64,000 nucleotides of DNA, taken from the NCBI GenBank assembly GCA_943736015.1, contig OX031062.1, positions 56,036,962 to 56,100,961 of the forward strand, given 5' to 3'. A model generated the notes under the pieces. The model had not been told where the DNA came from, ran no database searches, and was given only the letters and a program-made list of their open reading frames with translations. The number at the start of each line of letters is the position of its first letter. Position 1 is the first letter of the stretch. Origin of the DNA: Tridacna crocea. Lineage: Eukaryota; Mollusca; Bivalvia; Cardiida; Cardiidae. Shown here one piece after another: positions 40,001-46,154 of the stretch. A program made the translations under genes and the position numbers.

Positions 40001-42838
40001 AAAGTTATATCATACTTCCTCAAGACAGACAAGATCCGCATCGGACCCGTTCAGTGCTTGAATTATTCCATCTCGCCTCTCCTCGCGGTTGACAGGAATC
40101 ACTCCAGGCAGGAAGGAAAAATCAAATAGGGCTGTATTGTACGTCAGGTGCTGAAGAAAAAGAAGACAAAAATAAACGCCATATATGAAAATCGATGCAC
40201 ACAACTAATTAAAGAACTGAAAAAGGCATAGAAATTTTAGCTAAAGGTACGTTTTTTCATTGCCAAAAAAGGAGAAATTTTGACACAGTAGGTCCAAGGT
40301 CTGATGTTCCTTTCATAATGTCTTATCGAGATCTAACGTGTCGATGAATGTAAATACGCCGAGCTTAGTATTTCAAGCTTTATCGTGTTTCTTGTTCCCG
40401 GGGCCCTGCAATGTTCAGTGGTAAAGTGTAGGACTCGTAACCTGGAGTACTCAGGTTCGGACTTACACGTAGCACTTTTTTTGTAATGGTCTTAGGCAAA
40501 ACACTTCACAGCCCCAGTCTAGTATTGGTGAAACCCACAACAAAAATAAATATGCGAGCTGTCGCCGTGCTATGATTGGTAGAATACTGAAATTGGAGTA
40601 AAACACGAGCCAATCAACCACAACATAAATGAATATGCGAGCTCTCGCCCTGCTATGATTGGTAGAACACTGAAATTTAGCGTAAAACACAAGTCAATCA
40701 ACCACAACATAAATGAATATGCGAGCTCTCGCCGTGCTATGAATGATAGAATACCGAAAGTGCCGTAACATACTGTCAATCAACTTGTCAATCTTATTTC
40801 CTACCGTGAAATTTTGTGACTACATGGTTTTAGCTAAATGACTCAGCAGAAGAATTCCGTAAAAAGGTGGTCATTTGCTTCTTGGTGATGCATTATTTCC
40901 AGCGGGCCATCCGTCTTATGTCTATTGATCCACAGAATCTAGTAGGTTTAGTATAGTGAATGAATAATGAGGTAAAAAGGTCCTTAGACAAGGAGGAAAT
41001 TTTAACCCTTTACCATACAGCAAAGTTTTAGACCTATCCAAATTAAAACATTTGCAGACGACAATTTCAAAGAGGCTCAAAAGGTAAAATTTTGCTTTGA
41101 TAGGGTAGAAAACTTTGCGGGAAAAGGAGAAAATGCTGGTTACCAGCATTTTCTCCTTTTCCCACAATGTTTTCAAAAGGTTTCTTCCCCAGGGGCGTTA
41201 AAAGTCGTCATTGTGTGGTAGGGGCCTTAAAAGTCGTCATTGTGTGGTAAAGGGTTAAGCGAATGGCTGAACATTTCGATCCATGCCAGACTGTGCGGAC
41301 TGCCCGGGCTGACATCGGTGCTTTATGCAGATGCGTTAACCCATTCCCAAACAAGCCCTGGTTTTTAAGTGTCTGCAGTACAAGTCTTTTGAAAACACTG
41401 TGAGAAAAGGAGAAATTGCTCGTAACGAGCAATTTCTCCTTTTCCCACAGTGTTTTCTACCCTTCAGGAGAACTTTCTACCATTTTCATCAAATTTAAAA
41501 TTGTTGTCTGCAAACTCTTTCAGTTTGGAAGAGTCTAAAATTTGTCGTTTGGGAAAGGGTTAAACCCATTTCCCCAGAACTTCGTTAAATATCAATTTCT
41601 ATTTCCTACGCCGATATACACTGAAACGAACTTTTGTTTGTCATGTAAACAGGAGCAAGTATAAGAAATGTTATTAAAAGCAAATTGTGTCATAAATCTG
41701 GACATTGACCATGGTATTGTGATGAAAAGATTCTCGATTTTGCCAACAGAATGACTCTTTTTAAAAAAAAAAAAAAAAGAGGAAAACTAGGTGTTTGCGC
41801 ATGCGTGGTGTCTACCAGCCAAAACAGTCTAAAAAAGAGAAGCATAAATTACTGAACTTTTGTAATCAATAAGAAAAACATGAAAATTATTTTTGTGAAA
41901 AAAAAAAAATATATATATATTAGCTCACCGCATATATAGAGGTTTTTATTTCGACAAACATTTAGTCTGCGAACGAAACTTTTCCTTCAGAAAATTCCTG
42001 AGACATCTAACCAATAGTGGAATATTTAAAAAAGAAATGGAAGTCAAAATGTTGATTTTCACTCCTGCACCACTGGATATGATTTAAAACAAATATGTGC
42101 CATGGCTCTGACAAAAGGGGGGCTTAATGCATCTCTATGATATTTATACCCAGCGAGTCATCACATAATTCACAACCCCCTGACTCACAAGGTAGGCTGG
42201 TTGTGTGACAAGCAGAAAATGAAAATGATTGTGGCCCGTCACACAAAAAGGGACCTTCTGGAAACTGCGCAAAAGTGTCAACCCTTGTCAGACTGCGAGA
42301 ATCGCGCAGGTTGACCAGGGCTTACACATTTCGCTTTCATGACATCTCCTGTATGACAAATGACCTTGTTATACAAGCATACAGTTCTTTTCTGTAATTC
42401 CCCGTCGCGTACCCTTTTTGCATAACAACGCATTAAAGTACTCTGCAAAGCGCGAGAAATGTAGGATAGGCCTAGATTGCGTCATATTTCCGTCTTGTTG
42501 CATGACACACGCTGTTTACCGAAGTAACTAGTACATGGGAACTTCCTGTTTTCGCCTTCAATTGAAGAGTTGGAGAGTAAATTTTGTATTTTTCTCTGTT
42601 CGTAACCATGAAATATCGATGAAATATTGAGCAATATTCCACGATTATTTCGCTATAAAGTATCGATAAACATGAAATAAGTACTAAGTATTTATAACTT
42701 CACTAAGGTGTGGAATAAATCCTTAAATTGCAATGATATGTTTATACCTACCTTATTAACAGTCGCTCTGACGGCAGAGGCCTCAACCTGAATGCTTCCA
42801 ATCGCCACAATAGTCAGCAGGTATACAAACGCCGCCAT
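25100..42838 (-). CDS. Secreted EEP-superfamily protein A (DNase I/sphingomyelinase-like), 9 exons, probable pseudoenzyme
   Basis: Nine exons on the minus strand (42752-42838, 40016-40150, 37195-37315, 35459-35663, 32922-33069, 30783-30849, 29350-29505, 26504-26664, 25100-25213) sum to 1194 bases, 397 codons plus stop. All introns are GT-AG and all phases fit. Residues 1-20 are a signal peptide, so the protein should enter the secretory path. EEP landmarks in order: LTYN (Asn34), DADLVCLEE (Glu73/74), YPYSYS, a Cys-rich insert (about 115-184), GLVVLSKKPL, GYLEF, ACTYL (Tyr243), FVLLGAIN (Ala290, Asn292), IDHVL (Asp347), LSDHY (Asp381, His382). In the family His sits at 243 and Asp at 290; both are lost here but kept in paralogue B. 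Several N-glycosylation sequons occur. Substrate (nucleic acid or phospholipid) cannot be told from sequence. The gene lies head-to-tail with B about 10.9 kb away. Confidence 0.88.
25263..25340. repeat. Hairpin repeat 'GATCAGACTGCAC' in gene A last intron
   Basis: AGTGTAGATCAAGATCAGAC...GTGCGATCTTGGATCTACAT; core hairpin about 50 bases from the last-exon acceptor. Confidence 0.65.
25517..25741. mobile_element. Foldback MITE in gene A intron 8
   Basis: CTTAACCCATTACCAGTCCC ... TTGTCGTTTGGTAATGAGTTAA; centre AATACTGGTAACCAGCATT. Confidence 0.78.
25855..26490. repeat. Degenerate purine-rich GACAGA/AAACAG array in gene A intron 8
   Basis: About 600 bases are dominated by AGACAGA, GAGGCAGGGA and GAAACAG words with almost no pyrimidine runs. 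On the sense strand this is a long polypyrimidine tract just after the exon 8 donor. Gene B has a shorter similar array at 54570-54880. Confidence 0.6.
26504..26664 (-). CDS. Gene A exon 8: IDHVL block
   Basis: The acceptor TTATCTCAG and donor GAA|GTGAGT bound 161 bases, the same length as gene B. It encodes YRELRCAF, a CTLC motif (CxxC), PYNV and STIDHVLGNGLFF. The Asp of IDHVL matches the late catalytic Asp of the EEP fold and is intact. Confidence 0.87.
26831..27068. mobile_element. Foldback MITE with A(30) run
   Basis: AACTCTTTACCTAATAATCC, an A tract of about 30 (26874-26904), centre AATGCTAGTAACCAGCATT, and end TTTGGTAAAGGGTTAAAC. Confidence 0.72.
27105..28115. repeat. ~1-kb palindrome of GTTGAGC minisatellite units, gene A intron 7
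   Basis: The left arm (27105-27690) repeats CAGCTCGACATTCCAGCTCA and CCAGCTCAACAGTA. The right arm (27690-28115) is its reverse (TGTTGAGCTGGCCGTTGAGC, GTCGAGCTGGCTCAACGG). The outer ends match: CATTCAGCTCAACACCAGCC and GGCTGGTGTTGGGCTGAATG. Confidence 0.8.
28116..28500. other. Intron stretch without recognised features
   Basis: AT-rich; nothing recognised on either strand. Confidence 0.4.
28520..28692 (-). repeat. Inverted short copy of the 12.6-kb dispersed repeat
   Basis: On the minus strand it reads TATACCCCGCCGAAGGCGG, TCCGTCCGGGG, ATTCGACAGAATTTCGTGAA and GATGCAAAATGGC, matching the first ~190 bases at 12585. Confidence 0.65.
28941..29166. mobile_element. Foldback MITE, family 'TTGCTCGTCACGAGCAA', gene A intron 7
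   Basis: TTAACCCTTTACCCCATAAG ... GAGTATCTATGGAGTAAAGG with the same hairpin centre. Confidence 0.8.
29295..29342. repeat. GACAGA/(GA)n microsatellite beside exon 7
   Basis: It abuts the donor of gene A exon 7. Gene B has AGACAGACAAACAGCC at the same place (58741-58785). Confidence 0.7.
29350..29505 (-). CDS. Gene A exon 7: GDxN block, Asp replaced
   Basis: The acceptor TTTTACAG and donor CTG|GTATGT bound 156 bases, identical in length to gene B. It encodes EEQNLFEVTALA, RPFVLLGAINVG and FTPDV. The GDxN motif reads GAIN; codon 29401-29399 is GCC (Ala290). A CT/GT-rich microsatellite abuts the donor side of the intron, as in gene B. Confidence 0.88.
29555..29880. repeat. Dispersed repeat, family 'CGGCTCTATAAAC...CAATAAACCAC', gene A intron 6
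   Basis: CTAACATGCCACGTGAATAT, AAACACAGTGCAACGAAAGC and a terminal hairpin of GTTCAATAAA.../TTTATTGAACGATAAACCAC. Confidence 0.65.
30085..30270. mobile_element. Palindromic MITE 'GCGAAAAGGGGCATTC', truncated, gene A intron 6
   Basis: The left hairpin and spacer are intact; the right hairpin stops after GTGCCGTCTCGGATCAG. Confidence 0.7.
30380..30750. mobile_element. Palindromic element, family 'GGGGAAATATTTGCC', gene A intron 6
   Basis: It begins ATTTCATGTATCTATTTTTAG and ends in a long hairpin (TTAATATGGGGAAATATTTG .. inverse) whose loop flanks AAATAACTCGTGCATTACGG. It ends 33 bases before exon 6. Other copies are at 32170 and 35885. Confidence 0.75.
30783..30849 (-). CDS. Gene A exon 6: ACTYL strand, catalytic His replaced
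   Basis: This 67-base exon has acceptor TTTTGTAG and donor AAC|GTAAGT. It encodes FDSYLKGACTYLSTIENPGARE. The codon at 30819-30817 is TAT (Tyr243), where gene B has CAT (His) and where EEP enzymes have the His of the 'THL' motif. One transition separates the two. Confidence 0.85.
31000..31275. other. Intron stretch without recognised features
   Basis: A-rich; nothing recognised. Confidence 0.35.
31281..31757. mobile_element. Foldback MITE interrupted by a second MITE, gene A intron 5
   Basis: The outer element is the 'TTGCTCGTCACGAGCAA' family. It is continuous in other copies at CTAAATAACAGCAAGG, but here it is broken by 31331-31580. Confidence 0.82.
31331..31580. mobile_element. Tc1/mariner-type MITE inserted at TA
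   Basis: The ends TACTCTCTCAAAAAAGAAAC and GTTTCTTTTTTGAGAGAGTA are a near-perfect inverted repeat of about 26 bases, flanked by TA. The 200-bp interior is non-coding. Confidence 0.85.
31850..32175. repeat. Dispersed repeat 'CGGCTCTATAAAC...CAATAAACCAC', gene A intron 5
   Basis: ACATGACACGTGAATTCGGC, two GAGTGACGTCATTCT units and GGTTTATTGAACGATAAACC. It adjoins the next element. Confidence 0.68.
32176..32526. mobile_element. Palindromic element 'GGGGAAATATTTGCC', second copy, gene A intron 5
   Basis: TATTTCATGCATCTATTTTT, GGATTATTTCCCCGTCACAG, and the terminal hairpin TTAATATGGGGAAATATTTG with its inverse. Confidence 0.75.
32860..32892. repeat. (GAA)n microsatellite after exon 5
   Basis: An AGAAGAAGAAGAAG run lies 30 bases from gene A exon 5. 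Gene B carries one at 60229-60285 beside the same exon. Confidence 0.75.
32922..33069 (-). CDS. Gene A exon 5: EEP core
   Basis: The acceptor TTTAACAG and donor ACG|GTATAT bound 148 bases, the same length as gene B exon 5. It encodes CTAGAPAVGLRTLNPLGL then VVLSKKPL and KGYLEF. 'GL.VLS..P' followed by 'KGYLE' is the hallmark central block of EEP proteins such as sphingomyelinases. A CTT-rich microsatellite begins about 30 bases into the following intron. Confidence 0.85.
33070..34780. other. Gene A intron 4, mostly featureless
   Basis: 1.7 kb without recognised exon or known repeat. ORFs at 33924-34265 (-) and 34256-34447 (+) show no family motif. Confidence 0.4.
34788..34935. mobile_element. 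Hairpin repeat 'GATCAGACTGCAC', gene A intron 4
   Basis: GTAGATCAAGATCAGACTGC ... GTGCAGTCTGATCTTGAATC with the GATAAGGAGGTATTTTC tail. Confidence 0.7.
34936..35168. mobile_element. Foldback MITE 'AATGCTGGTTACCAGCATT', gene A intron 4
   Basis: CTCTTTACCAAACGAG ... TGTTTGGTAAAGGGTCAA; centre AATGCTGGCTACCAGCATT. It directly follows the hairpin repeat. Confidence 0.78.
35255..35362. repeat. Hairpin repeat 'GATCAGACTGCAC', diverged
   Basis: AAGATCAGACTGCACGTTTT...GTGCATTCTGATCTTTTATC, about 100 bases from exon 4. Confidence 0.6.
35459..35663 (-). CDS. Gene A exon 4: Cys-rich insertion
   Basis: The acceptor TTTTACAG and donor TC|GTAAGT bound 205 bases with seven cysteines (ACN, NCT, ACA, ACS, NCA, CSTC); an eighth opens exon 5. 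It holds several N-glycosylation sequons (NTT, NCT). The segment is inserted between two core EEP strands and is not part of the standard fold. Gene B has the same exon with all Cys positions kept and two more codons. I do not recognise the domain. Confidence 0.85.
35885..36235. mobile_element. Palindromic element 'GGGGAAATATTTGCC', third copy, gene A intron 3
   Basis: GTATTTCATGTGTCTATTTT, GGGGAATTATTTCCCTGTAA, and a terminal hairpin ending CTGATGAAATAAACTC. Confidence 0.75.
36240..36805. repeat. Possible retroposon 3' tail with (ATTC)n
   Basis: TGTCGACGGGCCATAAAACA followed by CATTCATTCATT (to ~36802) is the style of a SINE/LINE 3' end with a microsatellite tail. The body upstream (36360-36660) repeats GTCG(A/T)A(A/G)AAGGCGAC. 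The family is not identified. Confidence 0.4.
37001..37050. repeat. (GAA)n microsatellite, gene A intron 3
   Basis: An AGAAGAAGAAGAAG run of about 45 bases lies 145 bases from exon 3. Confidence 0.85.
37195..37315 (-). CDS. Gene A exon 3
   Basis: The acceptor TATGTAAAG and donor ACG|GTAATT bound 121 bases (40 codons plus one base). It begins VWIGQDVEAIVDGV, completing the EEVW motif, followed by FYPYSYSIL, the usual 'PY.Y' strand of EEP proteins. A CTT microsatellite lies in the next intron. Confidence 0.82.
37348..37495. repeat. Half of a foldback MITE
   Basis: TTTAACCCTTTACCACACGA to GGAGAAAATGCTGGTTAATT; the left arm only. Confidence 0.65.
37712..37900. repeat. Foldback repeat 'CCTGTATTCAGAGACCACTC'
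   Basis: ACAACCTGTATTCAGAGACC on the left and GTGGCCTCTTAATACAGG on the right are inverted, with inner GTGGTCTTTAAATACAGG and CAGTGGTCTCTTAAAGCAGG units. Confidence 0.55.
37975..38100. repeat. Hairpin repeat 'GATCAGACTGCAC', diverged
   Basis: AGTGTAGATTAGGATCAGAC, CACTATGATCTTCGATCTTC and the GATAAGGACATA tail. Confidence 0.55.
38560..39295 (-). mobile_element. Two inverted tRNA-headed SINE copies, one interrupted
   Basis: Copy one is ~38560-38800. Copy two runs ~38805-39293 and is split by a palindromic MITE at 38990-39185. Read on the minus strand both carry GTTACGGGAGA, CACTCCTTCCT, GCGTC(A/C)GAGAGAATTC and TTTGGCTCA; copy two ends with CAATAAATGATG. Confidence 0.7.
38990..39185. mobile_element. 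Palindromic MITE 'TTGGCTAAACCAAATGG', inserted in a SINE
   Basis: The outer ends GGGTCTGTATTCAACAACCA and TGGTTGGTGAATACGGACCC are inverted, with the centre GATTGGCTAAACCAAATGG. SINE sequence resumes on both sides. Confidence 0.8.
39535..39652. repeat. Palindromic repeat 'GGAAACTTGTTCACG'
   Basis: The inner hairpin GTGGTGAATCGTATCGGCAC...GATACCATGATTCACCAC and the outer end AACAAGTTTCCAAGTCCCCT; the left arm is shortened. Copies at 60645 and 62958. Confidence 0.6.
39680..39948. mobile_element. Palindromic MITE 'GCGAAAAGGGGCATTC', full copy, gene A intron 2
   Basis: Both hairpins are well kept: GCCTGCGCAGTCCGCGCAGG and GCCTGCGCGGACTGCGCAGG. It ends 68 bases from exon 2. Confidence 0.85.
40016..40150 (-). 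CDS. Gene A exon 2: EEP domain start
   Basis: The acceptor TTTTTCTTCAG and donor GAA|GTATGA bound 45 codons, phase 0 at both ends. It encodes HLTYNTALFDFSFLP, NREERRDGIIQAL and DADLVCLEE. The Asn of LTYN and the Glu of the CLEE motif are the first two metal/active-site positions of the EEP fold and both are present. Confidence 0.88.
40548..40790. repeat. Tandem repeat, ~85-bp unit, 2.7 copies
   Basis: The unit GAATATGCGAGCTCTCGCC, GTGCTATGATTGGTAGAA, CGTAAAACACAAGTCAATCA recurs at about 40550, 40631 and 40713. Confidence 0.75.
41002..41257. mobile_element. Foldback MITE with duplicated right end, gene A intron 1
   Basis: TTTAACCCTTTACCATACAG; centre AATGCTGGTTACCAGCATT. The right terminus TTAAAAGTCGTCATTGTGTG occurs twice in direct tandem (about 41198-41225 and 41226-41256). 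Confidence 0.78.
41337..41565. mobile_element. Foldback MITE variant with TTGCTCGTAACGAGCAA centre
   Basis: The ends GTTAACCCATTCCCAAACA and GTTTGGGAAAGGGTTAAA belong to the 'AATGCTGG' family, but the hairpin tip GCTCGTAACGAGC resembles the other family. Confidence 0.75.
41566..42751. other. Gene A intron 1, little recognised
   Basis: A-rich tracts (41761-41780), a TA run near 41909-41920, and at 42380-42560 a diverged copy of the CGCGTACCC/GCATAACAACGCATTA block also seen at 46390 and 46990. Confidence 0.45.
42752..42838 (-). CDS. Gene A exon 1: start codon and signal peptide
   Basis: The ATG at 42838-42836 begins 29 codons: MAAFVYLLTIVAIG then SIQVEASA, a hydrophobic signal peptide with small residues (EASA) at a plausible cleavage site. 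The donor AAG|GTAGGT is strong and phase 0. A TATA box sits about 50 bases upstream. Confidence 0.85.
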
Positions 42839-42888
42839 CCTAATTCATGAAACAATTTAACTGCACTGGAAAGAATAAAGTTTTCTAT

Positions 42889-42897
42889 CCTTTTATA
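42889..42897 (-). promoter_or_regulatory. TATA box of gene A
   Basis: TATAAAAGG on the minus strand ends 51 bases before the ATG, which predicts a start site near 42862 and a 5' UTR of only about 25 bases. Position and motif are good; no start-site data are available. Confidence 0.6.
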
Positions 42898-43040
42898 GTT
42901 TGACCGCTTTACTAGTACACAAGGTCGACTGCATAATCTTTAACAGACCGCAAAACATTGGACTTATCCGATATTAAATGAGCCATGCTCTCTGAAAAGG
43001 GGGCTTAATAGATTTCAGATGTATAAAGGCTTCTCCTCAG

Positions 43041-43410
43041 TCTTCACAGAGCACATTATCTACCGCTAGATGGCATTCTACAAATTCTCATCTATCTAAT
43101 TTGTGCATCTTGGGTACAGAACCGAACCACTTTGCCACGCGACAACCGTTAATTTGAATTTCAAACTAAAATAAACGTTTACTCAATAGAACGCTAGCTG
43201 GCATGATTCACTCAGCTATGATCAGCAGTTTAGAGAAATTTGGAGCTAAAACAGGCCATATTTCCTCAAACGTATTGATAACAGCCATTTTCTCCATTGC
43301 TACTTTATAGCGCGTATTACCACAGTCTCCCCGATATCGGGGAGAGTGATGCGTCATATAAGACTGGTCGAATCTTCGAAGAATATGACATGCGTAGACA
43401 ACGCACAAAA
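43041..43410. repeat. Dispersed repeat, uninterrupted copy
   Basis: CGCTAGATGGCATTCTACAA runs straight into ATCTAATTTGTGCATCTTGG and TTCACTCAGCTATGATCAGC. It defines the empty site for the Tc1-like insertion at 23.1 kb. Confidence 0.7.
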
Positions 43411-43479
43411 CATGATCAACAAGTAATGAAAAAAATGCATGATCTTTGACCTGAACTTGGTGTATGCTCAGCGAGGTCG

Positions 43480-44020
43480 AGAACTTTTGGGAATGCCCTC
43501 ATTGTCTCCCACTAAAAATACACACCTACCTAATTTGGGCATCCTGGGTACAGATGCAGACTAATTTAAAAAAAAAAAACGTTATTTTGAATTTTAATGT
43601 AAAACATTTACTCAATAAAACACTACCCGGTGCGATTTATTCAGCTATGGTCAGCTAGCATGTAACCTTATGCACCGGCCATTTATTAAAAGAGGCTAAA
43701 CAGGCTTGGGTAATGCACATGTACTCGATGTACTGTCTTGATCTATTTTTAGATATGTATACAAAGATTAGCAGTCCGGTAATCGATTGTATTTTTCAAA
43801 TAATTTTTGCCAGTAAAAATCATTATAGTTTAGAGAAATCTGGAGCTAAAACAGGCCTGATTTCTCCTCAAACGTATTGATAATAGCCATTTTCTCCTTT
43901 TCTATTTTATAAGCGTGTATTACTACCCTCCCCTCCCCCCCAAAAAAAAAGATAGGGGGGGGGGGGATTGATTCGGCATATCAGACAGGTTGAATCGTCG
44001 AAGAATATGACATGCGCAGA
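43480..44020. repeat. Dispersed repeat, second uninterrupted copy
   Basis: CACACCTACCTAATTTGGGC, GGTACAGATGC and TTCAGCTATGGTCAGCTAGC, then TTTAGAGAAATCTGGAGCTA as at 43228. G and C runs occur near 43930-43970. Confidence 0.6.
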
Positions 44021-44183
44021 CAACGGGATTGCTCTTGTATATGGTCTCGATTTTTGTACCCGTCGAAGCCTGTAAGTCCACCATACACACGATACTGTAA
44101 TGTTGTCGCTTTTTTTTTTTTTCAAGTGTGCTTTTGTTTGTATGTCATTTTTACCGAATAATAATGGTAATATTGATTATAGG

Positions 44184-44212
44184 AATCATCATCATCATCA
44201 TCATCATCATAA
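44184..44212. repeat. (ATC)n microsatellite
   Basis: ATCATCATCATCATCATC, about nine units. Confidence 0.9.
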
Positions 44213-44668
44213 ACCCTTAAATCCGATACGTTGAACTTTGCAGTTTAAGGTCTACGGCAGCTAACTCACCGGTAAACATCACCGTTTTCGCAAAGGCTTC
44301 CGTCTTTTAATATGAGAGTGAGGGTCTATAGATCTAAATTTGTCGTCTGCAAATTACTTCCATAAGGACAAGTCCAAATTTTTTTTCTTCTAGTTATCAC
44401 TGAGATGGATACTAAACATGTCTTAAAATAGGACCGAGATTTGAACCATGAAATTGCCGTAATTATCAATTACAATTGAGTGTTATCTTAACAAAATTAT
44501 TGTCATCTAAAACAGTTTATGGTAAAGTACATGGCCTTAGGTTACCATCGTAAGCTTAACCTTTTTCCATACAATCCCGTGTTCTCACGACCATTAGGAC
44601 AAGGTCATGTAAAAGTATCGCATAGGGGATATAGTGATAGTACTTTGCAATGGACGAAATGCTTCATA

Positions 44669-44940
44669 TGGCCTGAAACACGCGAAAATGGATTTTCGGA
44701 CATTTGCGTAAAGCGCAGTTCAGTATCAGACTGCGAAATCCGCGCAGGCTGATCGAGACGACCCTTTCCGATCGTGTGTGATTTACTGTTTCACGCAGGT
44801 CTACTACAGGTCAAAGTCAAAGTCGAATGTGGACGTAAAGTGCTGCCTCGGATCAGCCTGCGCAGCCTGCGCAGGCTGATCCGAGACGACACTTTACGCA
44901 AATGTCCGTAAGCACCTATTCGCATGCTGCAAGCAAAGTA
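44669..44940. mobile_element. Palindromic MITE 'GCGAAAAGGGGCATTC'
   Basis: Start ATGGCCTGAAACACGCGAAA; the right hairpin GCCTGCGCAGCCTGCGCAGG is well kept; end CATGCTGCAAGC. Confidence 0.78.
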
Positions 44941-45007
44941 TTTTTATAGGTCCATAGTCATGTTACATTAAGCATGGTAATGTTATATAACAATCTTAGA
45001 AAACAGA

Positions 45008-45265
45008 GTCCGGTCGGTTTTCTGAGAGGTCAGTATATCTGACCCTTGAACTGCTGGTTGCGAGTTCGATACCCTGGTTGCAGCAAACTTTTTCTTTAGC
45101 AATTTTCGCATCTCACATTTGATGCATGCGAGAAAAGTACTTTACTGCCTTGGAAAGAAAGTTGTGTCAGTACCGGTGTGAGAAAGCGAGACAACACATG
45201 CATATGGCAACCGTCCACCGTAAAATGATCTTAGCTGTTAAAATGGCGTGAAAATCCAATACATA
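45008..45265 (+). mobile_element. tRNA-derived SINE, second copy of the 2.5-kb family
   Basis: Box B GCGAGTTCGATACCC, then CATCTCACATTTGATGCATG, GCATGCGAGAAAAGTAC, CCTTGGAAAGAAAGTTG and GATCTTAGCTGTTAAAATGG, matching 2534-2806 in order. Its head is eroded. Confidence 0.72.
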
Positions 45266-45687
45266 CTGACAAAGAAGCACCGAATAATATTATATGAAAA
45301 AAAAGCATAGCTATAGACAAAATGGAAAATTTCATCTGCCAACAATATTTTCAAAACAAGAGCGTAACCGCCCAACATAAACATTACGCATTTCAAAGCA
45401 AACTTTTATTATTAATCTCTGTTCTGGACGACAGAGTATTCCATAATCTCTCTGCAGTCGACAAATCTAATGAAGCTTATACAATTGTTTACGGCGAGCA
45501 TTTTCTTTTTTTCTCTCATAAATTTTCAAAAGGCTTCTTCACTATGAAAGTTAAAATTAAAAGCTTGTTTTGTTAAGACTTTACAGTTACAATGACATGA
45601 TCTTCAATGCCAATATTCTTTATGGCATTATACACTTGTGTATTGTGTCTAGTTGTATCGCGCGTTGCGCCCATGTTCGTAAGTTTA

Positions 45688-46146
45688 ACTCGTTACCACA
45701 TGAATAATCTTATACTTATCAAAGTTGAGAGAGTTCGCAGACGACAAAACGAGACTCAAATGAAAGCATTTATCACTGAAAAGGCAGAAAATATTTGAGG
45801 AGAAAGAGAAAATGCTGGTAACCAGTATACGAAATCTTATACTTATCCAAGTTGAGAGAGTTCGCAGACGACAAAACGAGACTCAAAGCATTTACCACTG
45901 AAAAATCAGAAAACATTTGCGAAAAAAGGGAAAATGCTGGTAACCAGCATACGAAATGTTATACTTATCCAAGTTTAGAGAGTTAGCAGACGACAAAACG
46001 AGACTGAAATGAAGGCATTTATCATTGAAAACGCAGAAAACATGTGAGAAAAAAGGGAAAATGCTGGTAACAATACTCTCCTTCTCCAATATATGTTCTC
46101 AAGCCGACTCGGGCAGGGTCATTAAAACACGACGTGAGGGGTTAAA
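45688..46146. mobile_element. Foldback MITE with its left arm in three tandem copies
   Basis: The ~130-bp unit TTATACTTATCCAAGTTGAG, GTTCGCAGACGACAAAACGA, AAAATGCTGGTAACCAG recurs at about 45709, 45839 and 45959. A single right arm ends GTGAGGGGTTAAA. Confidence 0.72.
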
Positions 46147-46154
46147 TCTCTATA

